A DNA stretch of 64,000 bases, taken from assembly GCA_963791885.1 (NCBI GenBank), contig CAWBUL010000006.1:2773509-2837508 (forward strand), read 5' to 3'. Numbering within the stretch: the first letter of the stretch is position 1; each line of letters begins with the position of its first letter. Source of the stretch: CAVSUZ01 sp963791885. GTDB taxonomy: Bacteria > Pseudomonadota > Alphaproteobacteria > Acetobacterales > Acetobacteraceae. Shown in pieces: positions 28,075 through 36,705 of this stretch. The notes under the pieces are model-generated. The model did no database searches. It had not been told where the DNA came from and saw only the letters and a list, made by a program, of their open reading frames with translations. The position numbers were made by a program, and so were the translations under genes.

Positions 28075-28226
28075 GCTTGGGTCGGCGCACGGCCCCCAAA
28101 CCATGGATTAACGACGAAATGTATGTGAGCAATGTTTATTGACCCCGCGCAGTCAGCAACGGGTCCGCGGATTCCTATGGGCATAAAATTCTGCGCCAGG
28201 GAGCCTCGGTAGCTGACTGAGATCGC

Positions 28227-28272
28227 TGGTGCCGACGCTCGGATTTGAACCGAGGACCTACTGATTACGAAT
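28227..28272 (-). tRNA. 3' half of tRNA-Thr(CGT), attachment-site remnant
   Basis: Read on the minus strand, this is the 3' half of a tRNA: anticodon loop TTCGTAA (anticodon CGT, reading ACG), stem TCAGT, variable loop, T-arm CTCGG-TTCAAAT-CCGAG, acceptor strand CGTCGGC, discriminator A and CCA. Upstream of the loop the expected 5' stem (ACTGA) is replaced by unrelated sequence. Tyrosine integrases commonly insert into tRNA 3' ends, leaving such a half behind, and an integrase gene begins about 160 bases away. This is therefore a probable left attachment site, not a working tRNA gene. Confidence 0.8.
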
Positions 28273-28395
28273 GGCCCCCGGGCGGCGCCGACCGCGGACA
28301 TTTCCCGAGGCGCTCCGCCTTAAGCCATTGAAATAGAGGCACGTATGAATGAAGACTGCTGAAATCCGTTACAGTCAAATGCGGTCTATGGTACT

Positions 28396-28420
28396 TTCTC
28401 CGCGGACACGGAGCGGAGAA
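28396..28420 (+). promoter_or_regulatory. Hairpin covering the integrase ribosome-binding region
   Basis: TTCTCCGC (28396-28403) pairs with GCGGAGAA (28413-28420). The right arm contains GGAG, just upstream of the integrase ATG at 28434, so the hairpin could hide the ribosome site. This is an inference from position only. Confidence 0.35.
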
Positions 28421-28433
28421 GGAAGCCGATGCG

Positions 28434-29753
28434 ATGGCGCAGCAGACTGCAGCCGAAGGCCTGTGGAGCGAAACCAACGGGCCGTTGACCGACAAGCTGG
28501 TGGCGGCGCTGCCGCCGCCCGCCAAAGGCAATCGGGTACGCTGGGACGGCGGCTCGGGGTTCGGCGTGCGCGTCACGTCGGCCGGCGCGCGCGCCTTCGT
28601 GCTGCGCTACCGCAACGCCGGGGGGTGCGACCGGACGCTCACCATCGGCAGCTCCCCGGCATGGAATGTCGCCAAGGCGCGCAAGTATGCCGCCGAACTT
28701 CGGCAACAGATCGATCGGGGCCACGACCCGCTAGCGGAGCGCCAAGCGGTACGCGCGGCGCCCACGACGGACGAGCTCGCTGATCGCTTCGAGGCTGAAC
28801 ATCTGCCGAAGAAGCGCCCCGCGACAGCCCGAGACTACAAGGCGCTCTTGCGCAAGCATATCCGCCCGACACTCGGCAGCCTGAAAGTGGCGGCGGTCAG
28901 CTTCCGCGATGTCGAACGGATGCATCAGCGCATAGCGGAGCGCGCGCCGTATCTCGCCAACCGCACGCTGGCGGTGACGTCGAAGATGTTCAGCCTCGCG
29001 GTCAGGTGGGGCTTGCGTCCCGACAATCCGACCCGCGGCATCGAACGCGCGCCAGAGCAGAAATGCGAGCGGTATCTGACGGCCCCCGAGATCGCGCGGC
29101 TGTCCGCTGTGCTGGCGACGCATCCCGAGCGGGTGAGCGCGAACGTGGTGCGACTCTTATTGCTGACCGGCGCGCGCAAGGGCGAGACGCTCGCCGCCCG
29201 GTGGCAGGATTTCGACTTCGCAGCGGGCGCTTGGAACAAGCCGGCTCACACGACGAAAACGGCGAAGCTGCACCGCGTGCCGCTCTCCGCCCCGGCGCTG
29301 GCGCTGCTCACCGAGATGCGCATCGAGGCGGAGCGGGAGAACGCCCGGCGGGACCGTGACGGGCTCGCGCCGATCGAGTGGCTATTCCCGAGCGTCGGCG
29401 GTGCGCCGCTTGGCGACATCAAGCATTTCTGGGCGTCGGTCTGCCGCACGGCCGGGATCAGCGGCGTGCGGCCGCACGACTTGAGGCATTCTTACGCCAG
29501 CATCCTGGCCTCGTCCGGCCTTTCGTTGCCGATCATTGGCGCGCTGTTGGGCCATACGCAGGCCGCGACGACACAGCGGTACGCGCATCTGTTCGACGAT
29601 CCGCTGCGCGTGGCGACGGATCGCGCTGGGGCGTTCATCGCCGCCGCCACGAATGGCGCGGGTGGGTCCCCATCGAACTCGTTCGATGCGAGCCCAAGGC
29701 CGGGGGCGGAGATTGTGCGGCATCCTCGCGCACGGGCGCGGGGAGCGGGATGA
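28434..29753 (+). CDS. int: Site-specific tyrosine recombinase / integrase
   Basis: A 439-residue phage/island integrase. Residues 15-100 are the DUF4102 arm-binding domain (GGSGFGVRVTSAGARAFVLRYR), residues 105-205 the SAM-like core-binding domain, and residues 210-400 the catalytic domain. The catalytic residues appear as Arg in LTGARKGETL, His-x-x-Arg in HDLRHSYAS, His in LLGHTQAATTQRYAH and the nucleophilic Tyr in the same block. It is placed directly after the tRNA remnant and reads away from it, the normal layout for tRNA-targeting integrative elements. The tail after residue 405 is low-complexity. The next gene starts inside its stop codon (ATGA). Confidence 0.93.
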   Translation: MAQQTAAEGLWSETNGPLTDKLVAALPPPAKGNRVRWDGGSGFGVRVTSAGARAFVLRYRNAGGCDRTLTIGSSPAWNVAKARKYAAELRQQIDRGHDPLAERQAVRAAPTTDELADRFEAEHLPKKRPATARDYKALLRKHIRPTLGSLKVAAVSFRDVERMHQRIAERAPYLANRTLAVTSKMFSLAVRWGLRPDNPTRGIERAPEQKCERYLTAPEIARLSAVLATHPERVSANVVRLLLLTGARKGETLAARWQDFDFAAGAWNKPAHTTKTAKLHRVPLSAPALALLTEMRIEAERENARRDRDGLAPIEWLFPSVGGAPLGDIKHFWASVCRTAGISGVRPHDLRHSYASILASSGLSLPIIGALLGHTQAATTQRYAHLFDDPLRVATDRAGAFIAAATNGAGGSPSNSFDASPRPGAEIVRHPRARARGAG

Positions 29754-30439
29754 GCGACCTCCAGCAGCTGGACGCCGGTTGGTCGGCAGAGGCCCAGGCG
29801 CAAGGGATTCTTCGCCGCCTGATCCCTTACCCCGAGCATTTCGTGCGCTTCCTCAATTTCGAACGCGAGCACCTGAGGCGCTATCGCGAGGGCCACCCCC
29901 ATGACCTCGGGCCGCTGCCGGGGTGGGCGCAATGCCTCACGGCGTTCCGAAACGAGGCGCTGCTGCGGAACCAAGGTCGCGGCGCTGCGGAACTCGCCAA
30001 GCGGTACCGCCAGAGCCTGGGGCGGATTCCGTCCTCCGGACCAGTCCTTCGGACTTTGGTGCCGGGTCAGTCGGACATCTCGCCTATTCCTGAGGATGAG
30101 ATGATGCCGACCTATCGGCTACTGGCGGAGATTGAGGCGGCGATGGACGCGGAGCGCATCGCAGCGCGTCAGGCGCCGGCCGAGGACACGCCTGAGGCCC
30201 CCTTCGGCCTTCCGCCTGATGCCCCCAAGGCCGCTGCGGGGTTGTCGACGCGGCATCTGCCGAGGCCGCGGCGGACACCTTGGCTCAGCAAATCGCCAAG
30301 CGGATGCGGCAGGACATCGCAGCGGGCAGAACCACGTATGCCGAGCCTCGCCGCACTCCTCCGCAAGAAGCTCATGTGCCGATATCCCGGTGCTGGCCGC
30401 ACCACGACCGTGAAGGCGCTCAAATCGCTCAAGCAATGA
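29750..30439 (+). CDS. Hypothetical protein coupled to the integrase
   Basis: A 229-residue protein I do not recognise. The first 90 residues (LRRLIPYPEHFVRFLNFEREHLRRYREGHPHDLG) are helical, charged and look conserved; the C-terminal 80 are Pro-, Ala- and Arg-rich and basic, ending TTTVKALKSLKQ. The start overlaps the integrase stop by four bases, so the two are probably translated together; a directionality or DNA-binding role would fit, but nothing in the sequence proves it. The C-terminal part may be out of frame relative to relatives, since its composition changes sharply near residue 155. Confidence 0.55.
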   Translation: MSDLQQLDAGWSAEAQAQGILRRLIPYPEHFVRFLNFEREHLRRYREGHPHDLGPLPGWAQCLTAFRNEALLRNQGRGAAELAKRYRQSLGRIPSSGPVLRTLVPGQSDISPIPEDEMMPTYRLLAEIEAAMDAERIAARQAPAEDTPEAPFGLPPDAPKAAAGLSTRHLPRPRRTPWLSKSPSGCGRTSQRAEPRMPSLAALLRKKLMCRYPGAGRTTTVKALKSLKQ

Positions 30440-30546
30440 TGTCGTGTGTCGCGGATGTCGTGCGACATCAAGCGACATATGACATCGTGCAATCCGTCGC
30501 AAACTGTGAAACTTACTGCGCTCCGGACTGAGATGGATCGCAGCTC

Positions 30547-30843
30547 ATGTCAGATGAAACGGATTGGGCGAGCGTCTCGCCGCAATCGTTGACGCCCGAA
30601 GCGCAGCGGGTCCGCGAGTTGGTATTGAAGAATCGAGTGCCGCTTCGCGACTTCGTGAGGGGCCTCAACGTGTCGCTGCGCACGGGGTACAGCTACATCG
30701 CGCAAGGGATGCCGGTTGATTATGTCGCCCGCGAACCCTTCGCCCGGTTACCTGAATCGCTGGATTGGCTGGTGAAGCGCCGGACGCCCAAGCTCGCGCC
30801 GCCCCGCAGTCCCGGTCGCCCCCGCAAATCGTCTGCTAGCTAA
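30547..30843 (+). CDS. Small helix-turn-helix-like protein
   Basis: A 98-residue protein. The central part, LVLKNRVPLRDFVRGLNVSLRTGYSYIAQGMPVDYVAREP, has the rhythm of a helix-turn-helix that recognises DNA like a small excisionase or Cro-type regulator; the C-terminus is basic and proline-rich (SPGRPRK). The family is not identified. It lies between the integrase-coupled gene and the replication genes, a usual place for an excisionase or repressor. A function in excision or copy control is inference only. Confidence 0.5.
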   Translation: MSDETDWASVSPQSLTPEAQRVRELVLKNRVPLRDFVRGLNVSLRTGYSYIAQGMPVDYVAREPFARLPESLDWLVKRRTPKLAPPRSPGRPRKSSAS

Positions 30844-30901
30844 CCGCGGCGGCCCCCTTGTCGCGCTCTGAAAGCACCTGTTCCTCTCGAGGGCCCAGGA
30901 T

Positions 30902-31219
30902 GTGGAGAGTCTGGCCGGGGACCTCGGCTTCGACACCGACATCAAGTTCACACGCCTAGCCGTGACACCGGAGCAAGTTAGAAGTCTCCGACTCCCGATC
31001 CCACCTGCCAAGCCGACCGACCAGCGCCCGTTCTCCGGCCAGACCGTGCGATGCGAGGCGATCCCGCCCGACGAGCTGGCACGGATCATCCGCACCGCGA
31101 TCGAGGAGCGGCTCGATCAGTCGGCTTACGGTGGAGTGCTTGCGGGAGAGGAAGTGGCCCGCCTGCGGCTGCAGGAATGGCTGCGCCCGCTGCTCAATGG
31201 CTGGAGTCCAGCGCCATGA
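30902..31219 (+). CDS. C-terminal part of a phage/plasmid-type protein, 5'-truncated
   Basis: A 105-residue frame starting at GTG. Its content (FDTDIKFTRLAVTPEQVRSLRLPIPPAKPTDQRPFSG, then VRCEAIPPDELARIIRTAIEERLDQ) resembles the C-terminal end of longer phage and plasmid proteins in which VTPEQV and a KPTDxR motif are followed by AIPPDELR. No N-terminal domain is present upstream, so I take it as a truncated relic or a free-standing C-terminal domain. The next gene begins inside its stop (ATGA), so it is still part of the transcription unit. Confidence 0.5.
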   Translation: MESLAGDLGFDTDIKFTRLAVTPEQVRSLRLPIPPAKPTDQRPFSGQTVRCEAIPPDELARIIRTAIEERLDQSAYGGVLAGEEVARLRLQEWLRPLLNGWSPAP

Positions 31220-32031
31220 GCGGGACGGGCAGCAACGCTCCGCGCGCGGGAAGGGGCGTTATCAAACGCGACGCCGACGAGGCGATGCGGCTGGCGCGAA
31301 ACCTCGCGCGCAACACCGGCTATTGGGTGTTCCCGTGCCGCTTGGATAAGCGACCGGGCGGCGACGGCTGGCCTGAGCGCGCCAGCACCGACTCGGAGAC
31401 GATCGGAAAACTGTGGTGCGACCACCCCGGCCCATTGGTCGGGATCGTGTGCGGCGAGCGTAGCGGCATCGATGTGCTCGACCTCGACCGGAAATACGAG
31501 GAGGCAAGCGCATGGTACTACGCGCACCGTGATCGGTTGCCGCCGACGCGCACCTTCCGGACCCGCAGCGGCGGCGCGCATCTCTACTTCCGCCATGCCC
31601 TCGGTGTGCGGAACAGCGCCAGCAAAATCGCGCCCGGCATCGACGTCAGGGGTGAGGGCGGCTTCATCGTTGCGTGGTTCGTTGCCGGCCTGCCGTGCCT
31701 CGATCCCTCGCCGCCTGCGCCGTGGCCGCCCTGGCTGCTGAAGCTGATCCTGCCCGCTCCCGCGCCGGCGCAGAGACCGCAGCATAAGCCGCCGCGCACT
31801 ACTGACGCGGCCATCGCTGGCATCTTGCAGAGCGTGGCCAGCGCGCCAGAAGGGCAGCGCAACGCGCGGCTGAACTGGGCCGCATACCGGCTCGGCGCGC
31901 GCGTGGTGGCCGGGGAGCTCGGTCGTGGCGAGGCTGAGATGCTGCTGGCTGGTGCCGCCGCTGCGGCCGGTCTGCCGAAGCCCGAAACCGGCGCCACCAT
32001 CGCCTCCGGGTTGAAGGGAGCCGGCGCATGA
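31216..32031 (+). CDS. Bifunctional DNA primase/polymerase (Prim-Pol) domain protein
   Basis: A 271-residue protein with the N-terminal AEP/Prim-Pol fold of plasmid and phage replication primases. Seen in order: NTGYWVFPCRLDKRPGGDGW (substrate-binding Lys), IVCGERSGIDVLDLDRK (the DxD catalytic pair), TRTFRTRSGGAHLYFRHA (the His of the third motif) and a following VRGEGGFIVAW. Residues 175-205 are a Pro-rich linker, and the C-terminus is helical. Such enzymes prime element replication together with a helicase. It overlaps both neighbours by four bases, giving a tightly coupled replication unit with the ATPase downstream. Confidence 0.85.
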   Translation: MSGTGSNAPRAGRGVIKRDADEAMRLARNLARNTGYWVFPCRLDKRPGGDGWPERASTDSETIGKLWCDHPGPLVGIVCGERSGIDVLDLDRKYEEASAWYYAHRDRLPPTRTFRTRSGGAHLYFRHALGVRNSASKIAPGIDVRGEGGFIVAWFVAGLPCLDPSPPAPWPPWLLKLILPAPAPAQRPQHKPPRTTDAAIAGILQSVASAPEGQRNARLNWAAYRLGARVVAGELGRGEAEMLLAGAAAAAGLPKPETGATIASGLKGAGA

Positions 32032-33323
32032 GCAGCGACAACTGGCGCCGCGAACTCGAGGACGACGAGGCGGTGTTGCCGCCGCCGTCGCAGGAATGGC
32101 AGGACGCGCACGGGTGGAGGGACGGGGAGCCACCACCAGGGGGCAATGGCAGCGAACGGCGCAACACGGCAGATGACCAAGCCGCACCAGCGTTGCGGCT
32201 ACGCTACGGCTTCGACGCCACCGCGGCGCAGCCGATGGGAACCATCGTCGAGGGGGTGCTGCACGCTGGCAGCGTGTCGCTGTTCTTCGGGCCGCCAAAA
32301 TCCGGCAAGAGTTTTTTGGTCACTGACCTCGCACTGTCAGTCGCCGCCGGGGAGCCGGAATGGATGGGGCACAAGATCATCCAGCCGGGGCCGGTGCTCT
32401 ATGTCGCCTGCGAGGGCCACGGCGGATTTTGGAAACGCCTTTCTGCCGCAACCGATGCGCGCGGCTGGGATCGCGCCACCTTCCCGGCAGGCTTCATCCT
32501 CGCAACCGGACGGCCAATGCTGATCCGCGCTGATGAGCGCGGCCTAAATTACGCGCCCGATCCGTCCGCGATCCTCGCCGCGCTGGCCGATGCGAAGCGT
32601 CACGGTCTCGTTCCCGTCGCCATCGTCATCGATACCGTGTTCCGCTCCTTCGGCGCCGGCAACGTGAATGCCTCACCGGACATGAACATCTACCTCGCGT
32701 CCATCGCCGTCATAACCGACGCCGGCGCGGCCGTGGCCCTGGTTCATCATGAAATCAAATCGGGAGGCACCCCAGCAGGCAGCGTGTCGCTGATTGGCGG
32801 AACCGACACCATCATCCATGTCTGGCGCGACGATAACGGTGCCCGCTTCTGGCAGGTCGAGCTGGCGAAGGATGACGCCGAGACCGAGCCGCGCGCCTTC
32901 ATCCTGGACGTCATCCCGCTCGGCCGGGACCGGGACGGGCAGGAAGCATCGTCCTGCGTGATCCGTGACGCCGGCGCCGCCCCTGACGCGATCCCGAAGA
33001 AGCGGGGGAGGCAGCCGTCAGAGGGCAGCAGCGAAGGCATCCTGGCCGACCTGATCCACGACAAGCTGTGCGACCTGCTGGCCGATCCCAGCGACGGCCA
33101 GGAGATCACTTTCCACCTCGGCGCGGCGCCAGTTCGTGCTGTCAGCCGAACGAGGCTGCGCGGGACAGTAAATCAGGCCGGAATTCTTGACCCAGTAGAG
33201 GACGAAGCCGACCGCAAGCGGATCACCGAAAGCAACCGGAAGCGCGTCAACAGAGCCATCAACCGCTTGATACGGCGGAAAAAAGTCATCGCCAACGAGC
33301 AGTGGATAGGACTGGCCAGGTGA
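32028..33323 (+). CDS. RepA-like AAA/RecA-fold replicative helicase ATPase
   Basis: A 431-residue ATPase. Residues 85-300 form a RecA-like domain with Walker A FFGPPKSGKSFL, Walker B VAIVIDTV, and the LVHHEIKSGG sensor-like segment. This combination is seen in RepA/KaiC-type hexameric helicases of plasmids and phages and in many integrated elements. The C-terminal 120 residues are basic and helical (RKRVNRAINRLIRRKK), likely winged-helix DNA binding. It starts inside the stop of the primase gene. Immediately after its stop is a cluster of GGGACA repeats and a long hairpin, the probable origin it would act on. Confidence 0.82.
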   Translation: MSSDNWRRELEDDEAVLPPPSQEWQDAHGWRDGEPPPGGNGSERRNTADDQAAPALRLRYGFDATAAQPMGTIVEGVLHAGSVSLFFGPPKSGKSFLVTDLALSVAAGEPEWMGHKIIQPGPVLYVACEGHGGFWKRLSAATDARGWDRATFPAGFILATGRPMLIRADERGLNYAPDPSAILAALADAKRHGLVPVAIVIDTVFRSFGAGNVNASPDMNIYLASIAVITDAGAAVALVHHEIKSGGTPAGSVSLIGGTDTIIHVWRDDNGARFWQVELAKDDAETEPRAFILDVIPLGRDRDGQEASSCVIRDAGAAPDAIPKKRGRQPSEGSSEGILADLIHDKLCDLLADPSDGQEITFHLGAAPVRAVSRTRLRGTVNQAGILDPVEDEADRKRITESNRKRVNRAINRLIRRKKVIANEQWIGLAR

Positions 33324-33324
33324 C

Positions 33325-33436
33325 GGGACATAAATTCCCGAATTCCTGCCCCGCATCCTGTCCCGCAGCGGCGGGCTGGGACGGGACAATAAATCCCTTC
33401 TTTAAGGGATTATTGTCCCACCTGTCCCGCTGTCCC
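33325..33436. repeat. Candidate replication origin: six GGGACA/TGTCCC copies and a long hairpin
   Basis: GGGACA occurs at 33325 and 33383, and TGTCCC at 33359, 33414, 33423 and 33431. Between 33383 and 33419 the sequence folds as an almost perfect hairpin with 16-bp arms and a single bulged A. The cluster begins two bases after the stop of the RepA-like ATPase gene. Repeats plus hairpin next to a replication initiator are typical of plasmid-type origins. That it works as one is an inference. Confidence 0.55.
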
Positions 33437-33607
33437 GGACCGCGGAGCTGTCACAGAAACCACACGCAATGGGCGAGTTACTATACACGCCGAGGTGGAA
33501 AAAGCCCCACAGGAAGCCGCCCAGGCCGGGGCCGGTCCGCGCCGCCCGTGCCGCTTGCCCTCGCGCCTGAGAGCTGAGGACGGACGCTGCTGTTGGAGGG
33601 CGGGTGC

Positions 33608-33877
33608 ATGACCAAGCGCAAAACCGACACCGACGCCCTCGCGGCCGCAATCGAGGAGTTTGAGTCCGCCCTGCCAGGCTGGTGGTGGAAAGTGTGCACC
33701 TGCGGCGTATCGCGAGACGCCGACTGCGGACCCGACTGGAGCGTGCTGCCGCGGGATCACCCGCATCTCGATGCCTTCGACGGTGGTTTCTCTGTGGACC
33801 TCCGCGACGGCACGCTGGCGGATGCGCTGCGCGCGGTGATGAAACAGGCCCTCGACGCGATCGCCGCACTTACCTGA
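33608..33877 (+). CDS. Small conserved phage-island protein, unknown function
   Basis: An 89-residue protein starting at the ATG at 33608, with GGAGGG upstream. It contains ALAAAIEEFESALPGWWWKVCTCGVSRDADCGPD, an amphipathic helix followed by a Trp- and Cys-rich turn, then an acidic C-terminus ending DAIAALT. Similar short proteins beginning with LPGWWW and a Cys pair occur in prophages of Rhizobiales and Rhodospirillales (recognised from memory, not checked here). No function can be given. Confidence 0.6.
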   Translation: MTKRKTDTDALAAAIEEFESALPGWWWKVCTCGVSRDADCGPDWSVLPRDHPHLDAFDGGFSVDLRDGTLADALRAVMKQALDAIAALT

Positions 33878-34148
33878 GCGCGGTCCTATTTGCGCGCGCG
33901 ATGCACACACGCGCGCGAGGCCTGTCAGCGCATCGGCCAACTATCGCGCGAGCTGGACGCAAGCAAAGGTGGAGCAGTAGGTATATTTGTTATTGAGAGC
34001 CCCTGACTTGCTATCAAGAAAATTCACACCTCCAGCAGATGATGCCACACGATCACATTCATTGGTGGCAATATCGCCGGGGAAGCAGAGCACGTCATCC
34101 TTGACCTCCCACGTAAGTTTCTCTGTAGTCCTTCCAGCGAACACGCTA

Positions 34149-35286
34149 GTGCTCTGACGCATTCTATCGATTCACAACATGCGGTTGCCATGCGATTCTG
34201 TGAGCATGGCACAGACAGTATGCGTGTTGTTGAGCGCGGCAGACAGGAAGCGGCTTAAGGCAATAGCATCGGATCGCAACCGAGCGGGCAAATATATCGA
34301 GCGAGCCCGAGTCGTTCTGGCCTCGGCCAGTGGTCGGCCGGTGCAACATGTGGCGAAAGAGATCAGCGTCAGCCGCCCCATGGTCTGGCGCTGGCAGCAG
34401 CGTTTTGTCGAGGAAGGTCCCGACGGGTTGCTGCGTGACAAGACGCGCAAGCCCGGCAAACGACCGATCCCGGCCGATAAAGTGGCGCACGTCGTGGCGC
34501 TCACGTGTGGCGAGCCGCCCCCTGGGACCACGTATTGGACCGGGCGAGCCATGGCAAACGCCACCGCCATGTCTCTGCGCTCGGTGCAGCGCATCTGGGC
34601 GGCGCACCAACTCCAGCCGCACCGCGTGCGCAGCTTCAAGCGCTCGCGTGATCCGCAGTTCGCTGAGAAAATGGCGGATATCATCGGCCTTTATCTCGAT
34701 CCGCCCGCCCATGCGGTGGTGCTGTCGATCGACGAAAAGAGCCAAATCCAGGCGCTCGACCGTACCCAGCCTGGACTGCCGCTGAAACCCGGCCGCTGCG
34801 GCACCATGACCCACGACTACAAACGCCATGGAACGACGACGTTGTTCGCCGCATTGAACGTGCTGAAGGGTACGGTGATCGGTCGCTGCATGCAGCGACA
34901 CCGGCACGAGGAGTTCATCCGCTTCCTCAATGCCGTCGAACGCGAGGTGCCGTCCGGCAAGTTGGTCCATGCGGTCGTCGACAACTACGCCACCCACCGG
35001 CACCGAAAGGTACAGGCCTGGCTGGCACGCCATGACCGATGGACCTTCCACTTCACGCCAACCTCCGGGTCATGGCTGAACGCGGTGGAGACCTTCTTCT
35101 CCGCTCTTACCCGACAACGCATCCGGCGCGGCAGCTTCCACTCCCTCGTCAGCCTGCAGGCTGCCATTAAGACTTACCTCGCTGAGCGAAATGCAGAACC
35201 ACGCCCATTCGTCTGGACCGCAGCCACCGCCTCAATCCTTGCCAAGCTCGAAAGATTGCCTGCATCGTCCGTATAAGTCAGAGCAC
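34149..35286 (+). mobile_element. Complete IS630-family element with TA target duplication
   Basis: The ends GTGCTCTGAC (34149-34158) and GTCAGAGCAC (35277-35286) are perfect inverted repeats, each flanked by TA (34147-34148 and 35287-35288). The length is 1138 bp, with one intact transposase. It inserted within a CTAG site of the exported-protein gene. It is distinct from the element at 3561-4725. Confidence 0.9.
34206..35276 (+). CDS. IS630-family transposase (intact)
   Basis: A 356-residue single-frame transposase. It has N-terminal paired helix-turn-helix domains (RAGKYIERARVVLASASGRPVQHVAKEISVSRPMVWRWQQR) and the DDE core: VVLSIDEKSQIQALDRTQPGLP (first Asp), VHAVVDNYATHRHRKVQAW (second Asp) and FTPTSGSWLNAVETFFSALTR (final Glu). 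The ATG at 34206 (MAQTVCV) fits the family start better than the upstream frame. Unlike the IS630 transposase at 3648-4716, it needs no frameshift, so it belongs to a different subgroup. Confidence 0.92.
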   Translation: MAQTVCVLLSAADRKRLKAIASDRNRAGKYIERARVVLASASGRPVQHVAKEISVSRPMVWRWQQRFVEEGPDGLLRDKTRKPGKRPIPADKVAHVVALTCGEPPPGTTYWTGRAMANATAMSLRSVQRIWAAHQLQPHRVRSFKRSRDPQFAEKMADIIGLYLDPPAHAVVLSIDEKSQIQALDRTQPGLPLKPGRCGTMTHDYKRHGTTTLFAALNVLKGTVIGRCMQRHRHEEFIRFLNAVEREVPSGKLVHAVVDNYATHRHRKVQAWLARHDRWTFHFTPTSGSWLNAVETFFSALTRQRIRRGSFHSLVSLQAAIKTYLAERNAEPRPFVWTAATASILAKLERLPASSV

Positions 35287-35289
35287 TAG

Positions 35290-36705
35290 CACTACTTTGG
35301 CACTTCATCTGATTGGCTCTGCAATCTCTTCCGGCAATGCGGACATCGGCTTGGCGGTTGTGGCGGAGCGAACAGTCGAGCGATGACAGCGCGGCGGATT
35401 TCAGGAAGCGTCGGCTTCGGAGGAGCTGTCGGGGGCTGGTTCTTTTTTTCCCCGCGCTGCGGCACGGAGCCGCAGGTGCTGAAGGTAGGCAAAGGCGATG
35501 CAGCTCATGAGCGCGTGCCGATGCAGCCCGGTCCACGATCGTCCCTCGAAAGCCCCGAGGCCGAGTTCTTGCTTGAGCTGCTGATGGGCCTGCTCGCAGA
35601 CCCACCGCGCCTTGATGCTGGCGGCGAGGCGGCGCAGCGACGTGCCTGGCGGCAGATTGCTCAGATAGTATTTCCGCTCGCCGCTGCTGCGCCATTCGCC
35701 GATCAGCCAGACCGCCTCGCCGGGCAAACGGCCGTGACGCGGGCTGCGCGGCCCGTCGGCAACCCGCACGCGCAAAGCCGCAAACCGAGCGGTGAGCGCA
35801 CCTTTGCTGCCCTGACGCCAGATGATGCGCCGCCAACGGCAGTTGTCCAGCACGTCCGCACCCGCCCGCGCGTCCTCACTTGGGACGGCATGCTGTCGTG
35901 GCTTTCCCTTGTTGGCACGCGGAAACAGCAGCCCAGCGCCGGTGGTGAACACCTTCTGCGTGCGCGGGACGCCAACCGACCAGACCAGATCACGCGCGCT
36001 CAAGCCTTGGCGGAACGGCGCGCTGAGGCCGTATCCCGCATCGGCCAGGACGCAACCGAAGCGGACGCCGGCGGCGCGCACGCGGTCGATCTCTTTCAGT
36101 GCGATCTCCGGCTTGGTCAGCGCCGTGCGTTCCGTCTCCGGCACGCCGGCAGCGGCGCAGCGCGCTTCGTCGTCAGTCCACGACTTCGGCAGGAACAGGC
36201 GCAGGCCGATCGGCACCGGCACTTCGCCGCACGCCAGCGTCAGCGAGACCAGCGCCTGACAGTTCGCCTGCTTTCCAAGCTCGCCACAGTATTGTGGAGC
36301 AACCCCGACCGAGAGCGTGCCCTTCTTGGGGATCGCCGTGTCATCGACGACCAGCACCGCGTCGTCGCCGCCCACGATGGCATCAGCTCGTTCCGCGAGC
36401 ACACGCCATAACGGTGCGTCGTCCCAGCTCGAACTGCTGATGAAGTGGTGCAGTTGATCGTGGCTGCGGAGGCCGAGACGCTCGGCAATCGGCTGTACGC
36501 TCTTCGGACCATCCGGCCCAAGGAGCCCCCGTACGTAGAGTGGTCCCCAGTGCCGCCGTGTGCTGCGGCCCATCACTGCAAGAAACGGAATCAACCAGCG
36601 GTCAAGATCGTCTCCGAACGCCACAGAACGGGACACAGCAAGCGCTCCGCTGAATCCCAGTCTGATACAGAACTGCCGCGTGACCGTACAAGTGCCAAAG
36701 TAGTG
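35290..36705 (-). mobile_element. Complete IS701-family element with CTAG target duplication
   Basis: The ends CACTACTTTGGCACTT (35290-35305) and AAGTGCCAAAGTAGTG (36690-36705) are perfect 16-bp inverted repeats. Each is flanked by CTAG (35286-35289 and 36706-36709), matching the four-base YTAR target preference known for IS701. The element is 1416 bp, and its left target copy is made from the right edge of the IS630 element, so it inserted after it. Confidence 0.92.
35401..36636 (-). CDS. IS701-family transposase (DDE superfamily)
   Basis: A 411-residue intact transposase. Visible catalytic-core segments are AVLVVDDTAIPKKG (first Asp), RFGCVLADAGYG (second Asp), and ARWVCEQAHQQLKQELGLGAFEGRSW (final Glu region), all typical of IS701/DDE-superfamily-5 proteins. 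The N-terminal helical domain (WLIPFLAVMGRSTRRHWGPLYVRGLL) binds DNA. It reads opposite to the neighbouring IS630 transposase. The gene is whole and the element ends are perfect, so recent activity is likely. Confidence 0.93.
   Translation of the reverse strand: MSRSVAFGDDLDRWLIPFLAVMGRSTRRHWGPLYVRGLLGPDGPKSVQPIAERLGLRSHDQLHHFISSSSWDDAPLWRVLAERADAIVGGDDAVLVVDDTAIPKKGTLSVGVAPQYCGELGKQANCQALVSLTLACGEVPVPIGLRLFLPKSWTDDEARCAAAGVPETERTALTKPEIALKEIDRVRAAGVRFGCVLADAGYGLSAPFRQGLSARDLVWSVGVPRTQKVFTTGAGLLFPRANKGKPRQHAVPSEDARAGADVLDNCRWRRIIWRQGSKGALTARFAALRVRVADGPRSPRHGRLPGEAVWLIGEWRSSGERKYYLSNLPPGTSLRRLAASIKARWVCEQAHQQLKQELGLGAFEGRSWTGLHRHALMSCIAFAYLQHLRLRAAARGKKEPAPDSSSEADAS

Noticed and set aside
28227..28272. 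Functional tRNA gene
   Set aside because: The 5' half (acceptor strand, D-arm and anticodon 5' stem) is missing.
31126..32298. A 390-residue minus-strand frame
   Set aside because: It lies antisense to the Prim-Pol gene and the start of the RepA-like ATPase; its basic Arg-rich product is typical of shadow frames.
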